Below, one piece after another: positions 1 through 8,074 of a DNA stretch of 31,881 bases. Both the position numbers and the translations under genes were made by a program. The notes under the pieces were generated by a model that was given only the letters and a program-made list of their open reading frames with translations, did no database searches and was not told where the DNA came from. Origin of the DNA: Bacteroidota bacterium (lineage in GTDB: Bacteria > Bacteroidota > Bacteroidia > Chitinophagales > Chitinophagaceae); NCBI GenBank assembly GCA_023411775.1, contig JAEYOL010000144.1, positions 1 to 31,881 of the forward strand, given 5' to 3'. Every line of letters starts with the position of its first letter. Position 1 is the first letter of the stretch.

Positions 1-394
1 GAAAACGGAAATCATACTCGCGGTAGTCTACTTTTTCATCGAGGAAACTATCGTCTTTTGTTTTTAAGATCGCCACAATTTGCTGGTGCGTTGCAATAAA
101 TCCTGCGAGGGCCTCATCCCAGTCATGAACCATAGGGTCTATCTCACGCCAGTCGAGTTTTTCGAAAGCTTTCATGTCATTCACCTGGTCTCGTTCAATG
201 CGTTTCAGTGTGAACTCGGCCCAGGTTAGCATATGGTAAAGCAGTTCGATCAGCGAATGTGAACCCGAAGGTTTCTCATACGCGTAAGAAGTTTCTACTT
301 CCCCGAGCAGTTCGTATACCGATCTGCCAAACCAGGGCTCACCATCCAAAGTTGTTTCAAGGTCCTGGATAATTGATTGCAGTTCTATTTTCAT
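1..394 (-). CDS. DinB-like protein, C-terminus cut by window edge
   Basis: The reverse strand is open from an ATG ending at 394 to the window edge, giving about 131 residues. The protein starts MKIELQSIIQDLE and includes GSHSLIELLYHMLTWAEF, the helix with histidines typical of DinB/YfiT-like four-helix bundles, where histidines bind a metal. An in-frame ATG 12 bases further upstream (ending at 406) is an alternative start. DinB-like proteins are often thiol-dependent transferases or of unknown role, so the substrate cannot be named. It lies downstream of carB on the same strand with a gap of about 75 bases, so it could be co-transcribed. The C-terminal part is missing, so the later metal ligand cannot be checked. 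Confidence 0.7.
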   Translation of the reverse strand, partial: MKIELQSIIQDLETTLDGEPWFGRSVYELLGEVETSYAYEKPSGSHSLIELLYHMLTWAEFTLKRIERDQVNDMKAFEKLDWREIDPMVHDWDEALAGFIATHQQIVAILKTKDDSFLDEKVDYREYDFRF

Positions 395-470
395 GGATGC
401 AGGCATTTATAATTTTACAGAATGTCAGCGCTTGGAAATTTGAGCTTCCTTACGCATCTCGCTCCAAAAA

Positions 471-3326
471 CTATTTGCTAAGGTACATGCTCCTGTCTTT
501 ATACAGTTGTCGGAAATAAGGGTCCCTAAGATCTTTGATAAAGCGGATCGCCTCACCGGTTGATTTCATCTCCGGCCCCAGTTCTTTATTAACGCCCGGG
601 AATTTATTAAAGCTGAACACCGGCTCTTTGATAGCAAATCCGTTCAATTTTTTCTCAAACCTGAAATCTTTTAGTTTGTTGGTGCCCATCATTATTTTGG
701 TGGCAATATTCAGGTAGGGTATCTGGTATGCTTTTGCAATAAAAGGTGTGGTACGTGAGGCCCTTGGGTTGGCTTCAATCACGAACACTTTACCATCTTT
801 GATCGCATACTGAATATTGATCAGCCCGCGAATATTAAGTTTACGGGCAATTTTTTCGGCGTAATGCTCCATGGTCGTCACTACCAGTGGAGTCAGATTG
901 AAAGCGGGTAAGACGGCGTTGCTGTCGCCACTATGTATACCTGCCGGTTCGATATGTTCCATCACGCCCATGACATGAAAACTTTCTCCATCGAAAATGG
1001 CATCGATCTCGGCTTCCTGGCATCGATCGAGGAAATGGTCGATCAGTATTTTATTACCGGGTATATGCTTCAGTAGGCTTACCACCGCTTTCTCCACTTC
1101 ATCGTCATTGATCACGATCCTCATTCTTTGTCCGCCTAATACATAGGACGGTCGTACCAGTACGGGATAACCTACTTTATTAGCTACAGATATCGCTTCA
1201 TCCACATCATAGGCCGTACCGTAGTCGGGGTAAGGGATTTCCAGCTCTTTCAGCATATCAGAAAACCGTCCCCTGTCTTCCGCGATATCCATGCTGTCGT
1301 AGGATGTACCAATGATCTTTATACCTTTTTCATGCAGGCGTTCAGCCAGCTTCAAAGCTGTCTGGCCACCCAGTTGCACAATCACACCCTCGGGTTTTTC
1401 GTGTTCAATAATCTCCCACAGGTGTTCCCAATAAACGGGTTCGAAATAAAGCTTATCGGCCATATCGAAATCGGTGCTCACTGTTTCGGGATTGCAATTC
1501 ACCATGATGGCTTCGTAGCCTGCTTCCTTTATAGCCAGCAGCCCGTGCACACAACAGTAATCGAATTCGATACCCTGACCAATTCGGTTGGGTCCGCTAC
1601 CCAGAACAACTATTTTTTTCTTATCGGTGATCCTGGATTCATTTGAGACAAGCGATCCACCGTCGAGCTCAGGGTGCGAGGGCACCTCAAAAGTCGAATA
1701 GAAATAAGGAGTTTTGGCTTCAAATTCTGCGGAGCAGGTGTCTACCATTTTGAAAACCCTGGTGATACCGGCCGACTTGCGTAATTCGTAAACTTCATCT
1801 TCGGTACCATCATTCATGATACGGCAAAGCTGCTCATCACTAAAGCCCATGGTCTTGGCTTCGCGAAGCAGTTCCGCCGGTATGGTAGCCATTTTATACT
1901 TCGCGATCTCTTTTTCAAGATTCACGATCTTCTGGATCTCGTAGATAAACCAGCGGTCGATACCATTAGTAGCTTTTGAAATTGTGCCTACTGAAATCCC
2001 AGCCATTAACGCGTCTTTGATACGGAAGAGGCGATCCCATTTTGGTGTCTTAATATATTCCAGTATCTCTTCAGCATGCATCAGACTTTTTCCATAGTAG
2101 CCCAGGCCCACCGCATTGTTCTCAAGGCTTTGACAGGCTTTTTGGATGGCTTCAGTAAAACTTCTGCCAATAGCCATCACTTCACCCACGCTTTTCATCT
2201 GGAGACCCAATGTATCATTGGCACCTTTGAACTTGTCAAAATTCCAGCGCGGCACTTTTACGATAACGTAGTCGAGTGCAGGTTCGAAATATGCTGACGT
2301 TGTTTTTGTGATCTGGTTTTCCAGTTCATCGAGGTTGTAACCGATGGCCAGCTTCGCGGCTATTTTGGCAATAGGGTATCCGGTGGCTTTGGATGCCAGG
2401 GCGGAAGAACGGCTAACGCGGGGATTGATCTCGATAGCGATGATTTCTTCTGTATCGGGATTGAGAGCAAACTGGACATTACATCCACCAGCGAAGTTAC
2501 CCAGGTCGCGCATCATGCGGATAGCGGTGTTGCGCATCAATTGCATGGCAGTATCACTCAGCGTCATAGCCGGGGCTACGGTGATGGAGTCGCCGGTATG
2601 AACACCCATTGGGTCAAAGTTCTCAACCGTACAGATGATACAAACATTGTTGGCATTGTCGCGGAGCAATTCGAGCTCAAATTCCTTCCATCCCAGTACC
2701 GCTTTTTCCACCAGTACTTCATGGATTGGAGAAGCCTGCAGACCGCGGTTGAGGGCTTCGTCGAGTTCGGTCTTGTCATGCACAAAACCGCCACCAGTAC
2801 CACCCAGCGTAAAGGAAGGGCGAATAACAAGGGGGAAACCAATCTCCTGTGCAAATTCTTTTCCCTCCAGGAAGGAGTTGGCTGTTTTTGCCGTTGCGAC
2901 GGGAACGCCGAGTTCAATCATCCATTGGCGAAATTTTTCCCTGTCTTCGGCTTTGTCGATAGCTTTAATATCAACGCCGATCAGTCTAACTTTATATTTT
3001 TCCCAAAGACCAAGATCTTCGGCTTCTTTGCAAAGGTTGAGTGCTGTTTGTCCACCCATAGTTGGCAAAACCGCGTCAATCTGGTTTTCCTCGAGTATCT
3101 GTTCGATACTTTCCACTGTCAGCGGCAACAGGTAAACCTTGTCGGCCATCATCGGGTCGGTCATGATGGTTGCAGGGTTGCTGTTGATGAGGTAGACTTT
3201 AATACCTTCCTCGCGAAGACTGCGGGCAGCCTGGGTCCCTGAATAGTCAAATTCACAGGCTTGTCCAATAATAATAGGCCCTGAACCGATGATCAGGACC
3301 GAGCTAATTGAAGTATCTTTTGGCAT
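471..3326 (-). CDS. carB: Carbamoyl-phosphate synthase large subunit, no MGS domain
   Basis: Makes carbamoyl phosphate from bicarbonate, ATP and ammonia (delivered from glutamine by CarA) for pyrimidines and arginine; cytoplasmic. The protein has two homologous halves, each opening with a glycine-rich loop: GSGPIIIGQACEFDYSG near residue 14 and GSGPNRIGQGIEFDYC near residue 570. Each half holds an ATP-grasp fold (RPSFTLGGTGGG and RPSYVLGGQRM loops; EINPRVSRSSALASKATG and EANPRASRTTPF metal and ATP sites). At 951 residues it stops soon after the second synthetase domain; the E. coli enzyme (1073) has a further MGS-like allosteric domain of about 140 residues. The natural stop at 471 and lack of any frameshift suggest a lineage form, not a truncation. 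carA is not in the window. ATG start, with GGAGG-like bases just upstream (AGGCATTGACC on the other strand is not relevant). Confidence 0.97.
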   Translation of the reverse strand: MPKDTSISSVLIIGSGPIIIGQACEFDYSGTQAARSLREEGIKVYLINSNPATIMTDPMMADKVYLLPLTVESIEQILEENQIDAVLPTMGGQTALNLCKEAEDLGLWEKYKVRLIGVDIKAIDKAEDREKFRQWMIELGVPVATAKTANSFLEGKEFAQEIGFPLVIRPSFTLGGTGGGFVHDKTELDEALNRGLQASPIHEVLVEKAVLGWKEFELELLRDNANNVCIICTVENFDPMGVHTGDSITVAPAMTLSDTAMQLMRNTAIRMMRDLGNFAGGCNVQFALNPDTEEIIAIEINPRVSRSSALASKATGYPIAKIAAKLAIGYNLDELENQITKTTSAYFEPALDYVIVKVPRWNFDKFKGANDTLGLQMKSVGEVMAIGRSFTEAIQKACQSLENNAVGLGYYGKSLMHAEEILEYIKTPKWDRLFRIKDALMAGISVGTISKATNGIDRWFIYEIQKIVNLEKEIAKYKMATIPAELLREAKTMGFSDEQLCRIMNDGTEDEVYELRKSAGITRVFKMVDTCSAEFEAKTPYFYSTFEVPSHPELDGGSLVSNESRITDKKKIVVLGSGPNRIGQGIEFDYCCVHGLLAIKEAGYEAIMVNCNPETVSTDFDMADKLYFEPVYWEHLWEIIEHEKPEGVIVQLGGQTALKLAERLHEKGIKIIGTSYDSMDIAEDRGRFSDMLKELEIPYPDYGTAYDVDEAISVANKVGYPVLVRPSYVLGGQRMRIVINDDEVEKAVVSLLKHIPGNKILIDHFLDRCQEAEIDAIFDGESFHVMGVMEHIEPAGIHSGDSNAVLPAFNLTPLVVTTMEHYAEKIARKLNIRGLINIQYAIKDGKVFVIEANPRASRTTPFIAKAYQIPYLNIATKIMMGTNKLKDFRFEKKLNGFAIKEPVFSFNKFPGVNKELGPEMKSTGEAIRFIKDLRDPYFRQLYKDRSMYLSK

Positions 3327-3375
3327 TTTCTTTATACAGGAGGCATTGACCCGGATTCACCCGGAGCTAGCCAGT

Positions 3376-3391
3376 CCCGTCCGAAGGCGGG
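3376..3391 (-). promoter_or_regulatory. Hairpin with TTCG loop in the carB leader
   Basis: Read on the minus strand this is CCCGCC-TTCG-GACGGG: five pairs around a TTCG tetraloop with one C/A mismatch. It lies about 50 bases before the carB ATG and inside the predicted leader of roughly 100 bases. There is no T-run after it, so it is not a classical terminator; a leader structure or part of a dispersed repeat are both possible. The rest of 3327-3627 (about 300 bases between carB and the next gene) holds the carB promoter box and no gene that I can see. Confidence 0.4.
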
Positions 3392-3430
3392 GTTTTGAAG
3401 CGGTTAAATCACGATTCGTTTCGGGACGCA

Positions 3431-3438
3431 AAACTAAG
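3431..3438 (-). promoter_or_regulatory. Candidate -7 box for carB (TAGTTTTG)
   Basis: The minus strand reads TAGTTTTG, a full match to the Bacteroidota -7 consensus TAnnTTTG. It would start a carB message with a leader of about 100 bases. No convincing TTTG-type -33 box was seen about 19 bases upstream, so the call rests on one element. Confidence 0.4.
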
Positions 3439-3627
3439 GGAATCCAGCCGGTTTGAAGTAGCTGTTGGTAAAAATTTCAAGGGAAGAATGTTAACGTTTT
3501 GAGGAATTATGGCATCAGTAAATTCCAGAGGTGAAAGCTTTGTCCCCGGTCGGGTAAAAATGCAAGAGCCGGATTGAATTCGTAAACCTTACAACTGTTA
3601 GCGGGAAAATCAGATCAGCAATGCGAT

Positions 3628-3837
3628 TCAGCTATGATAGGTGAGTTCTTCAATTTCGTCGAGCAGGATGCCGCCTTGTTCACGTTGATTGGGCCGGGGA
3701 TGGTCCCTGCGCTCTTCATGTTTAAATTTCATCTTGCTCACCCATTTGTTGCGAACTTCCTGTCCTTTGATGATGCCGATGAACAATCCGGCAATCATGA
3801 TCATGCTAAATATTAAAGTGTATAAAATCCGATTCAT
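3628..3837 (-). CDS. Small single-helix membrane protein, unknown function
   Basis: A 69-residue ORF starting at ATG (MNRILYTLIFSMIMIAG). Residues 3-23 are strongly hydrophobic, followed by a basic and then highly charged tail (KFKHEERRDHPRP, ending LDEIEELTYHS). This is a typical outline for a small inner-membrane protein with a cytoplasmic or periplasmic tail. A TTG nine bases upstream would add three residues (MQH) but ATG is preferred. It lies between carB and dedA on the same strand, with about 300 and 150 bases of space, so it may be its own unit. I do not recognise a family. Confidence 0.5.
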   Translation of the reverse strand: MNRILYTLIFSMIMIAGLFIGIIKGQEVRNKWVSKMKFKHEERRDHPRPNQREQGGILLDEIEELTYHS

Positions 3838-3987
3838 GTGCTGCAACTTTTTAGGGGTAAACTCTTTCGACGATTATCTGACAAATTCGTGCCAGAAATC
3901 TAATAACTATAAAAAATAACATGAACGGCTGGATAAAGTTCCGGATGGGTATTACAAATTCGTTAACCAATCGCTAAAACGCAGGTA

Positions 3988-4647
3988 TTACTGAACCAGA
4001 GAGATTTTATTTTTTCTTTTTCGGCCGGTCAACAGTTTTATTATCACTGGCAGTGTTGTGATAATGACAATACCAATAATGATCTTTTCGAGATTTCCCT
4101 GTACCCACTTATTTTCACCCAGAAGGAACCCTGCTGAAACAATACTGCCGGTCCACAAAAAGCTACCGAAAATATTGAAGAAAGCGAAACGGCTGGAGTT
4201 CATTTTTACCAGTCCGGCTACGATAGGTGCAAAAGTGCGAACGATAGGGAGGAAGCGGGCCAATATAATAGCCATTCCTCCCTTCTTATCATAAAAATCT
4301 TTGGCCTGCAACAGGTATTTTTTCTTGAACAGCCAGGAGTCTTTACGTTGCAATAAAAATCCGTCGGATTTTTTACCCAGCCAGTATCCGACAAAATTGC
4401 CAAGAGTGCCGGCCGTTGTGATCAGCAACACCCAGTAGAGGAGATTAGCAAAAGGTTCGCTAAACGGTGACAGCGTATTGGCGATAACCATACCGGCTAT
4501 GAAGAGGAGTGAGTCACCTGGAAGGAAAAAGCCAAAGGGGAATCCCGTTTCGATAAAAACGATTAAAACGACGATGTACAAACCTCCGTGCAGCATGATC
4601 CATTCGGGGTTGGTAAGATTAGAGAAAAAATCTATTAATGCTTGCAT
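3988..4647 (-). CDS. DedA family membrane protein (VTT/SNARE-associated fold)
   Basis: 219 residues with several hydrophobic segments (about 22-55, 68-90, 124-145, 152-176, 185-205). The family signature is clear: FIETGFPFGFFLPGDSLLF at 31-49, with the conserved acidic residue and the re-entrant PG motif, and ARFLPIVRTFAPIVAG at 130-145 with Arg131, Arg137 and Pro141. DedA proteins sit in the inner membrane; some act as flippases for undecaprenyl phosphate or phosphatidylethanolamine and they affect envelope stress and drug tolerance. The substrate here cannot be read from sequence. It lies 59 bases after the zinc-ribbon gene on the same strand, so the two are probably co-transcribed. Confidence 0.93.
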   Translation of the reverse strand: MQALIDFFSNLTNPEWIMLHGGLYIVVLIVFIETGFPFGFFLPGDSLLFIAGMVIANTLSPFSEPFANLLYWVLLITTAGTLGNFVGYWLGKKSDGFLLQRKDSWLFKKKYLLQAKDFYDKKGGMAIILARFLPIVRTFAPIVAGLVKMNSSRFAFFNIFGSFLWTGSIVSAGFLLGENKWVQGNLEKIIIGIVIITTLPVIIKLLTGRKRKNKISLVQ

Positions 4648-4706
4648 AAAAAATGAGGAATAATCTGGATGATAAGATTTGTTTATTGGTGGTAGCAGCG
4701 GGAATT

Positions 4707-4988
4707 TTAGTCAAAATCGAACAAGTCGCTGAGAAATGATTTCTTTTTATAAGGCTTTCGATAGCCGTGCTGATTTGCAGGATATTTTTCACGGTGAGCC
4801 TGATGACCAGCGCTAGCATCATTTTGATTGAAAGCCTGACTGCCGGCGGTTTTTTGTGCGGCATAGTCCAGCATTTTATCCAGTTCGCCTTTGTCGAGCC
4901 ATACGCCACGACAGGAAGGACAGTAATCAATTTCAATATTGTTTCTTTCAGTCATTAATAGCGTCTCGTTGCAGTTTGGACATTTCAT
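4707..4988 (-). CDS. TFIIB-type zinc-ribbon protein
   Basis: 93 residues. Four cysteines in two CxxC knuckles (Cys3, Cys6, Cys23, Cys26) form a zinc ribbon; the second knuckle continues CRGVWLDKGELDKML, the signature of the zf-TFIIB family of small bacterial proteins. The rest is polar and basic (HREKYPANQHGYRKPYKKK) and ends SDLFDFD. Bacterial members are of unknown function; nucleic-acid or protein binding is usually suspected. The ATG start places Cys3 exactly where the family has it. It precedes dedA on the same strand. Confidence 0.88.
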   Translation of the reverse strand: MKCPNCNETLLMTERNNIEIDYCPSCRGVWLDKGELDKMLDYAAQKTAGSQAFNQNDASAGHQAHREKYPANQHGYRKPYKKKSFLSDLFDFD

Positions 4989-5017
4989 AAATTCTAAAAT
5001 TAGTTTTACAAGATTGG

Positions 5018-5039
5018 CAGGCAGACAAACGTCTGTCTG
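5018..5039. repeat. Nine-base-pair stem-loop, CAGGCAGAC/GTCTGTCTG
   Basis: An inverted repeat with a four-base loop (AAAC); all nine pairs form if one G-T wobble is allowed. It lies in the 107-base gap between two minus-strand genes. No T-run follows on either strand, so it is probably not a terminator. Short CTGCC/GGCAG palindromes of this type are scattered in many Bacteroidota genomes, and a smaller one (CTGCCTGACGGCAG) is inside the repeat array at 20237-20250. Confidence 0.5.
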
Positions 5040-5095
5040 CTACTTATCGATTGGTAAGGAGCTACTGTCGGTCTGTGACACGTTTAGCTGGCGAT

Positions 5096-5470
5096 CTAAA
5101 ATAACTGGTACAGGTGGAGGGACCTGTAATATTCCGGCAGGGAGGGATAATGGGAAGAAATGGAACCAGTCAGCGGCTGATTGATGGATACAACCGCTGG
5201 CAGGGGGTTGTCAACAATACGGTTATTTACGAACTGGCCGGTTTTCTTTTTCCTGGTGTTATAGTAATAGATTATTTGTTCTTCAGCATTTTTGAGCTGA
5301 TGAGTCTCACTGTTTTCCGATGAACTACGTTTCTGGCTGAGATAACCGGTACCTGCGTGGTTGTCGCCTGAATACAGATGGATAAGTGGCGCCACAGCGA
5401 TCAGACAGTTTAGTAAAAGGAAAAAGACCACTTTCGCCGGCTTGAAACCAATCTTTGTCTTCAGGTACAT
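5096..5470 (-). CDS. Orphan membrane-anchored or secreted protein
   Basis: 124 residues starting ATG. Residues 12-32 (AKVVFFLLLNCLIAVAPLIHL) form one hydrophobic stretch after a basic start, so it is either a signal anchor or an uncleaved signal. The rest is polar, rich in Ser, Asn and Tyr, with a charged central part (NAEEQIIYYYNTRKKKTGQF). No cysteine pair, repeat or known motif was recognised. A perfect TAnnTTTG box lies 26 bases upstream, which supports a real gene. Function unknown. Confidence 0.5.
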   Translation of the reverse strand: MYLKTKIGFKPAKVVFFLLLNCLIAVAPLIHLYSGDNHAGTGYLSQKRSSSENSETHQLKNAEEQIIYYYNTRKKKTGQFVNNRIVDNPLPAVVSINQPLTGSISSHYPSLPEYYRSLHLYQLF

Positions 5471-5495
5471 TGGTAAGAGGATAAAATTTTATAGG

Positions 5496-5503
5496 CAAAT
5501 GTA
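5496..5503 (-). promoter_or_regulatory. Candidate -7 box (TACATTTG) for the orphan gene
   Basis: The minus strand reads TACATTTG, a full match to TAnnTTTG, 26 bases before the ATG at 5470. No -33 box is evident. The 5504-5749 gap otherwise contains only the stray repeat at 5603 and the promoter of the next plus-strand gene. Confidence 0.4.
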
Positions 5504-5602
5504 TCAGAAATTGGATAGATGAAATGTTATTATTTTAATAATTGAAGATGATTTATAGGACAGGGTTTGCACCGAAATGATCCCTGCGGTATAATGCAAA
5601 CT

Positions 5603-5633
5603 GCGAATGGCATGAATGACACGAATTTTGCCA
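5603..5633 (+). repeat. Solitary copy of the A-type repeat
   Basis: GCGAATGGCATGAATGACAC followed by GAATTTTGCCAC. Against the A unit at 20315-20344 a 24-base core (CGAATTGCACGAATGACACG and onward) differs at only two places. It has the same orientation as the array and lies about 115 bases upstream of an M23 peptidase gene. Confidence 0.5.
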
Positions 5634-5737
5634 CCGTTGGTGCTGATGGCGCGGATAGTGTAGAATGAGAAATTGGGGCAGCCCGTCGGCGCAGCTTAAT
5701 TTTAACAATATTCACGATAATCAATGGTTACGGGGGT

Positions 5738-5745
5738 TATTTTTG
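5738..5745 (+). promoter_or_regulatory. -7 box TATTTTTG abutting the M23 start codon
   Basis: TATTTTTG matches TAnnTTTG fully and ends four bases before the ATG at 5750. If used, transcription would begin at or very near the start codon and give a leaderless or nearly leaderless message. Confidence 0.45.
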
Positions 5746-5749
5746 CAGC

Positions 5750-7534
5750 ATGCAGCGTTTTTTTATAGTATTAGCAGCGGTTTTATTTCATTCATTCTTT
5801 GTACAGGCTCAAACAGGTAGCAAAACGTATCCAAAAGGCTATTTCAGGTGGCCGCTCGACCTGCGCCCGGAAATTGTGGCGAACCTCGGTGAACTTAGAA
5901 GCAATCACTGGCATATGGGTCTTGATATCAGGACGGCGCAACGCGTCAACCAACGGGTGTATGCGGCCGCGGCGGGCTATATTTCAAAGATCAGGATCGA
6001 GCCGTTTGGTTTTGGCCGTGTGATTTATATCAATCATCCTAATGGACTCACCACACTCTATGCGCACCTGAATGATTTTTTCCCTGCATTGGAGAAATAT
6101 GTCGAAGACCAGCAATACAAACAAGAGACCTGGGCCATCGAGCTCGAGTTTACACCGCAACAGTTTCCTGTGAGTAAGGGTAGTTTTATTGCATTCAGCG
6201 GAACTACGGGCGGGTCACAGGGGCCACATGTGCATTTTGAGATCAGGGATACAAAAACTGATAAATGCCTGAACCCGCTATTGTTTGGGATGCCCCTGCA
6301 GGACAATGTGCCACCTACCATCGTAAAGCTGGCGATGTATAACCGGGGAATAAGTATTTATGAACAGCGTCCACAACTTTTCAATGTAAAGAAGATTGGG
6401 AATTCCTACACGCTCGCCGGCAATCCCATCATAAAAACTGGATTTAATAAGATCAGCTTTTCTATACAGGCATATGACCGGATTAGCGGCTCCAATAACC
6501 AGGACGGCATATTCTCAGCAAAACTATTTATTGATGAGAAACCCATAGCAGGATTTGAAATCGATAGTATCAGTTATACGGAAACCGGCTACATGAACGC
6601 ACATATCGATTATTCGTTCAAACATCATGGCGGTGCATATTTGCAGCATCTTTCCCGTTTGCCCGGTGACCGCGGTCCCGTATACCTCCCATATGGTGAT
6701 GGAACTATTCATTTGGATGATACCACGATACATGATGCAAAGGTGGAGATCAGGGACGCTTATGGAAATTTGTCAGTATTAAATTTTTCTATACAGTTCA
6801 GCAACATATCATCGGATAACTCCAGCCATCCGGAGCACCCGCATTTTACACCTGGGATTGTCAGTATACTTGAAAAGCCAGGATTTGAAGCTTATTTATC
6901 GGAACACAATTTATACGACACTATTCCTGCACTTTATTATACCATACAGAGAAACAGTTCGGGTGCCTTGTCGGCGCAACACTCCCTGAATGATCCAGCC
7001 ATACCGGTACATGGGAATTTTACTGTCAGGGTAAAACCAAATGAAGATATCCCTGGTAAATGGTACGATAAAGTGATTTTACAACGGGAATTTGGTGGAA
7101 GGAAAACGATCCGTAAAGCAAGATATGAGAATGGTTTCCTGGTTGCAGACTTTGGCGACTTCGGTAATTTCCAGGCATTCCTTGATCTTGAGCCGCCAGT
7201 TATCAGTGGTCTCGGAAATGCCGACACGTTAAACTTAAACGGTGCCTCCAGTATTGTACTTCGACCTACTGATAATTTTGGTATCCGTAATTTCAGAGCC
7301 GAGCTTAACGGCGAGTGGCTTCGTTTTACAAACGATAAAGGCAGATTGTATGTCTACAAGTTCGATGAAAGGTGTCCCTATGGTGTACATGAATTGAAAG
7401 TAACAGTGGAAGACCTGGCAGGCAACACAACGACACGTACCTGGTGGTTTAAAAGAGCGGCTTATACTCCCCCGAAGAAAAAACCGGTCAAACGGGCCAG
7501 TTCCAGGAAAAGCCCTGCTAAAAAGCGTAAATAA
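5750..7534 (+). CDS. Secreted M23 metallopeptidase with long C-terminal region
   Basis: 594 residues. A signal peptide is visible (MQRFFIVLAAVLFHSFFVQAQ). The LytM/M23 zinc site is complete: HMGLD at 55-59 (His55, Asp59) and HVH at 160-162, with the usual GTTGGSQGPHVHFEIRD context. It should cleave peptide cross-links of peptidoglycan in the periplasm. About 400 residues follow the catalytic domain, with beta-rich, Ig-like stretches, ending in a very basic tail (KKKPVKRASSRKSPAKKRK). An insertion of about 30 residues in the catalytic domain (around 110-140) is unusual for minimal M23 folds. The peroxiredoxin gene follows after 14 bases, so they are likely one unit. Confidence 0.9.
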   Translation: MQRFFIVLAAVLFHSFFVQAQTGSKTYPKGYFRWPLDLRPEIVANLGELRSNHWHMGLDIRTAQRVNQRVYAAAAGYISKIRIEPFGFGRVIYINHPNGLTTLYAHLNDFFPALEKYVEDQQYKQETWAIELEFTPQQFPVSKGSFIAFSGTTGGSQGPHVHFEIRDTKTDKCLNPLLFGMPLQDNVPPTIVKLAMYNRGISIYEQRPQLFNVKKIGNSYTLAGNPIIKTGFNKISFSIQAYDRISGSNNQDGIFSAKLFIDEKPIAGFEIDSISYTETGYMNAHIDYSFKHHGGAYLQHLSRLPGDRGPVYLPYGDGTIHLDDTTIHDAKVEIRDAYGNLSVLNFSIQFSNISSDNSSHPEHPHFTPGIVSILEKPGFEAYLSEHNLYDTIPALYYTIQRNSSGALSAQHSLNDPAIPVHGNFTVRVKPNEDIPGKWYDKVILQREFGGRKTIRKARYENGFLVADFGDFGNFQAFLDLEPPVISGLGNADTLNLNGASSIVLRPTDNFGIRNFRAELNGEWLRFTNDKGRLYVYKFDERCPYGVHELKVTVEDLAGNTTTRTWWFKRAAYTPPKKKPVKRASSRKSPAKKRK

Positions 7535-7548
7535 TTTCAAATCTTAGT

Positions 7549-8010
7549 ATGGTAGTATTAAACGAAGGCGACAGAGCACCGGAGTTTAGCGGAATAAACC
7601 AGGAGGGTAAAGCGATTTCCCTTTCTGATTATAAAGGCAGAAAACTTGTTTTGTATTTCTATTCGGAAGCGGGCTCACCAACCTGTACCATCGAATCCTG
7701 CAATCTGCGCGACAATTATGATCTTCTGAAAAAAAATGGATTTGAAGTGATCGGTGTAAGTCCGGATGATGAACGAACGCAAAATAAATTTGCTTCAAAA
7801 TATTTTCTGCCGTTTCCACTTGTGGCCGATACCTCACATGATATATTGGAAAAATATGGAGTATGGGACCAGAAGAAATTATTTGGAAGGGAGTATATGG
7901 GCGTGCTTCGCACGACATTCGTTATCGATGAAAAAGGGATAATAAGAAAGATATTCCTTAAGCCCAGGAATAAGGCACATGCAGAGGAGATTTTGGAAGC
8001 AATGGGGTAG
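7549..8010 (+). CDS. bcp: PrxQ/BCP-type peroxiredoxin
   Basis: 153 residues of the AhpC/TSA fold. It reduces hydrogen peroxide and organic peroxides with electrons from thioredoxin; cytoplasmic, with no signal peptide. The peroxidatic cysteine is Cys46 and the resolving cysteine Cys51, the C-x4-C spacing typical of BCP/PrxQ enzymes. The active-site loop reads SEAGSPTCT where most family members have a TPGCT core; Thr is replaced by Ser and Gly by Thr. The thioredoxin-fold C-terminal signature TTFVIDEKGIIRKIF is present. It is 14 bases after the M23 gene. Confidence 0.92.
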   Translation: MVVLNEGDRAPEFSGINQEGKAISLSDYKGRKLVLYFYSEAGSPTCTIESCNLRDNYDLLKKNGFEVIGVSPDDERTQNKFASKYFLPFPLVADTSHDILEKYGVWDQKKLFGREYMGVLRTTFVIDEKGIIRKIFLKPRNKAHAEEILEAMG

Positions 8011-8046
8011 TCATACCGGCATTTAAGAGGCAACCTGTTATTAAAT

Positions 8047-8066
8047 TTTCCCGTTTATTCGGGAAA
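8047..8066 (+). promoter_or_regulatory. Seven-base-pair hairpin just before the DUF5777 gene
   Basis: TTTCCCG, loop TTTATT, CGGGAAA: a perfect seven-pair stem ending nine bases before the ATG at 8075. It has no T-run on the downstream side. It could shield the ribosome-binding region or be a weak 3' end for the peroxiredoxin message. Confidence 0.35.
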
Positions 8067-8074
8067 TTGAGCTT

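Noticed and set aside
2541..3242. 233-residue plus-strand ORF opposite carB
   Set aside because: It lies fully within carB on the other strand and its translation has no domain pattern; it is a shadow of the carB codon bias.
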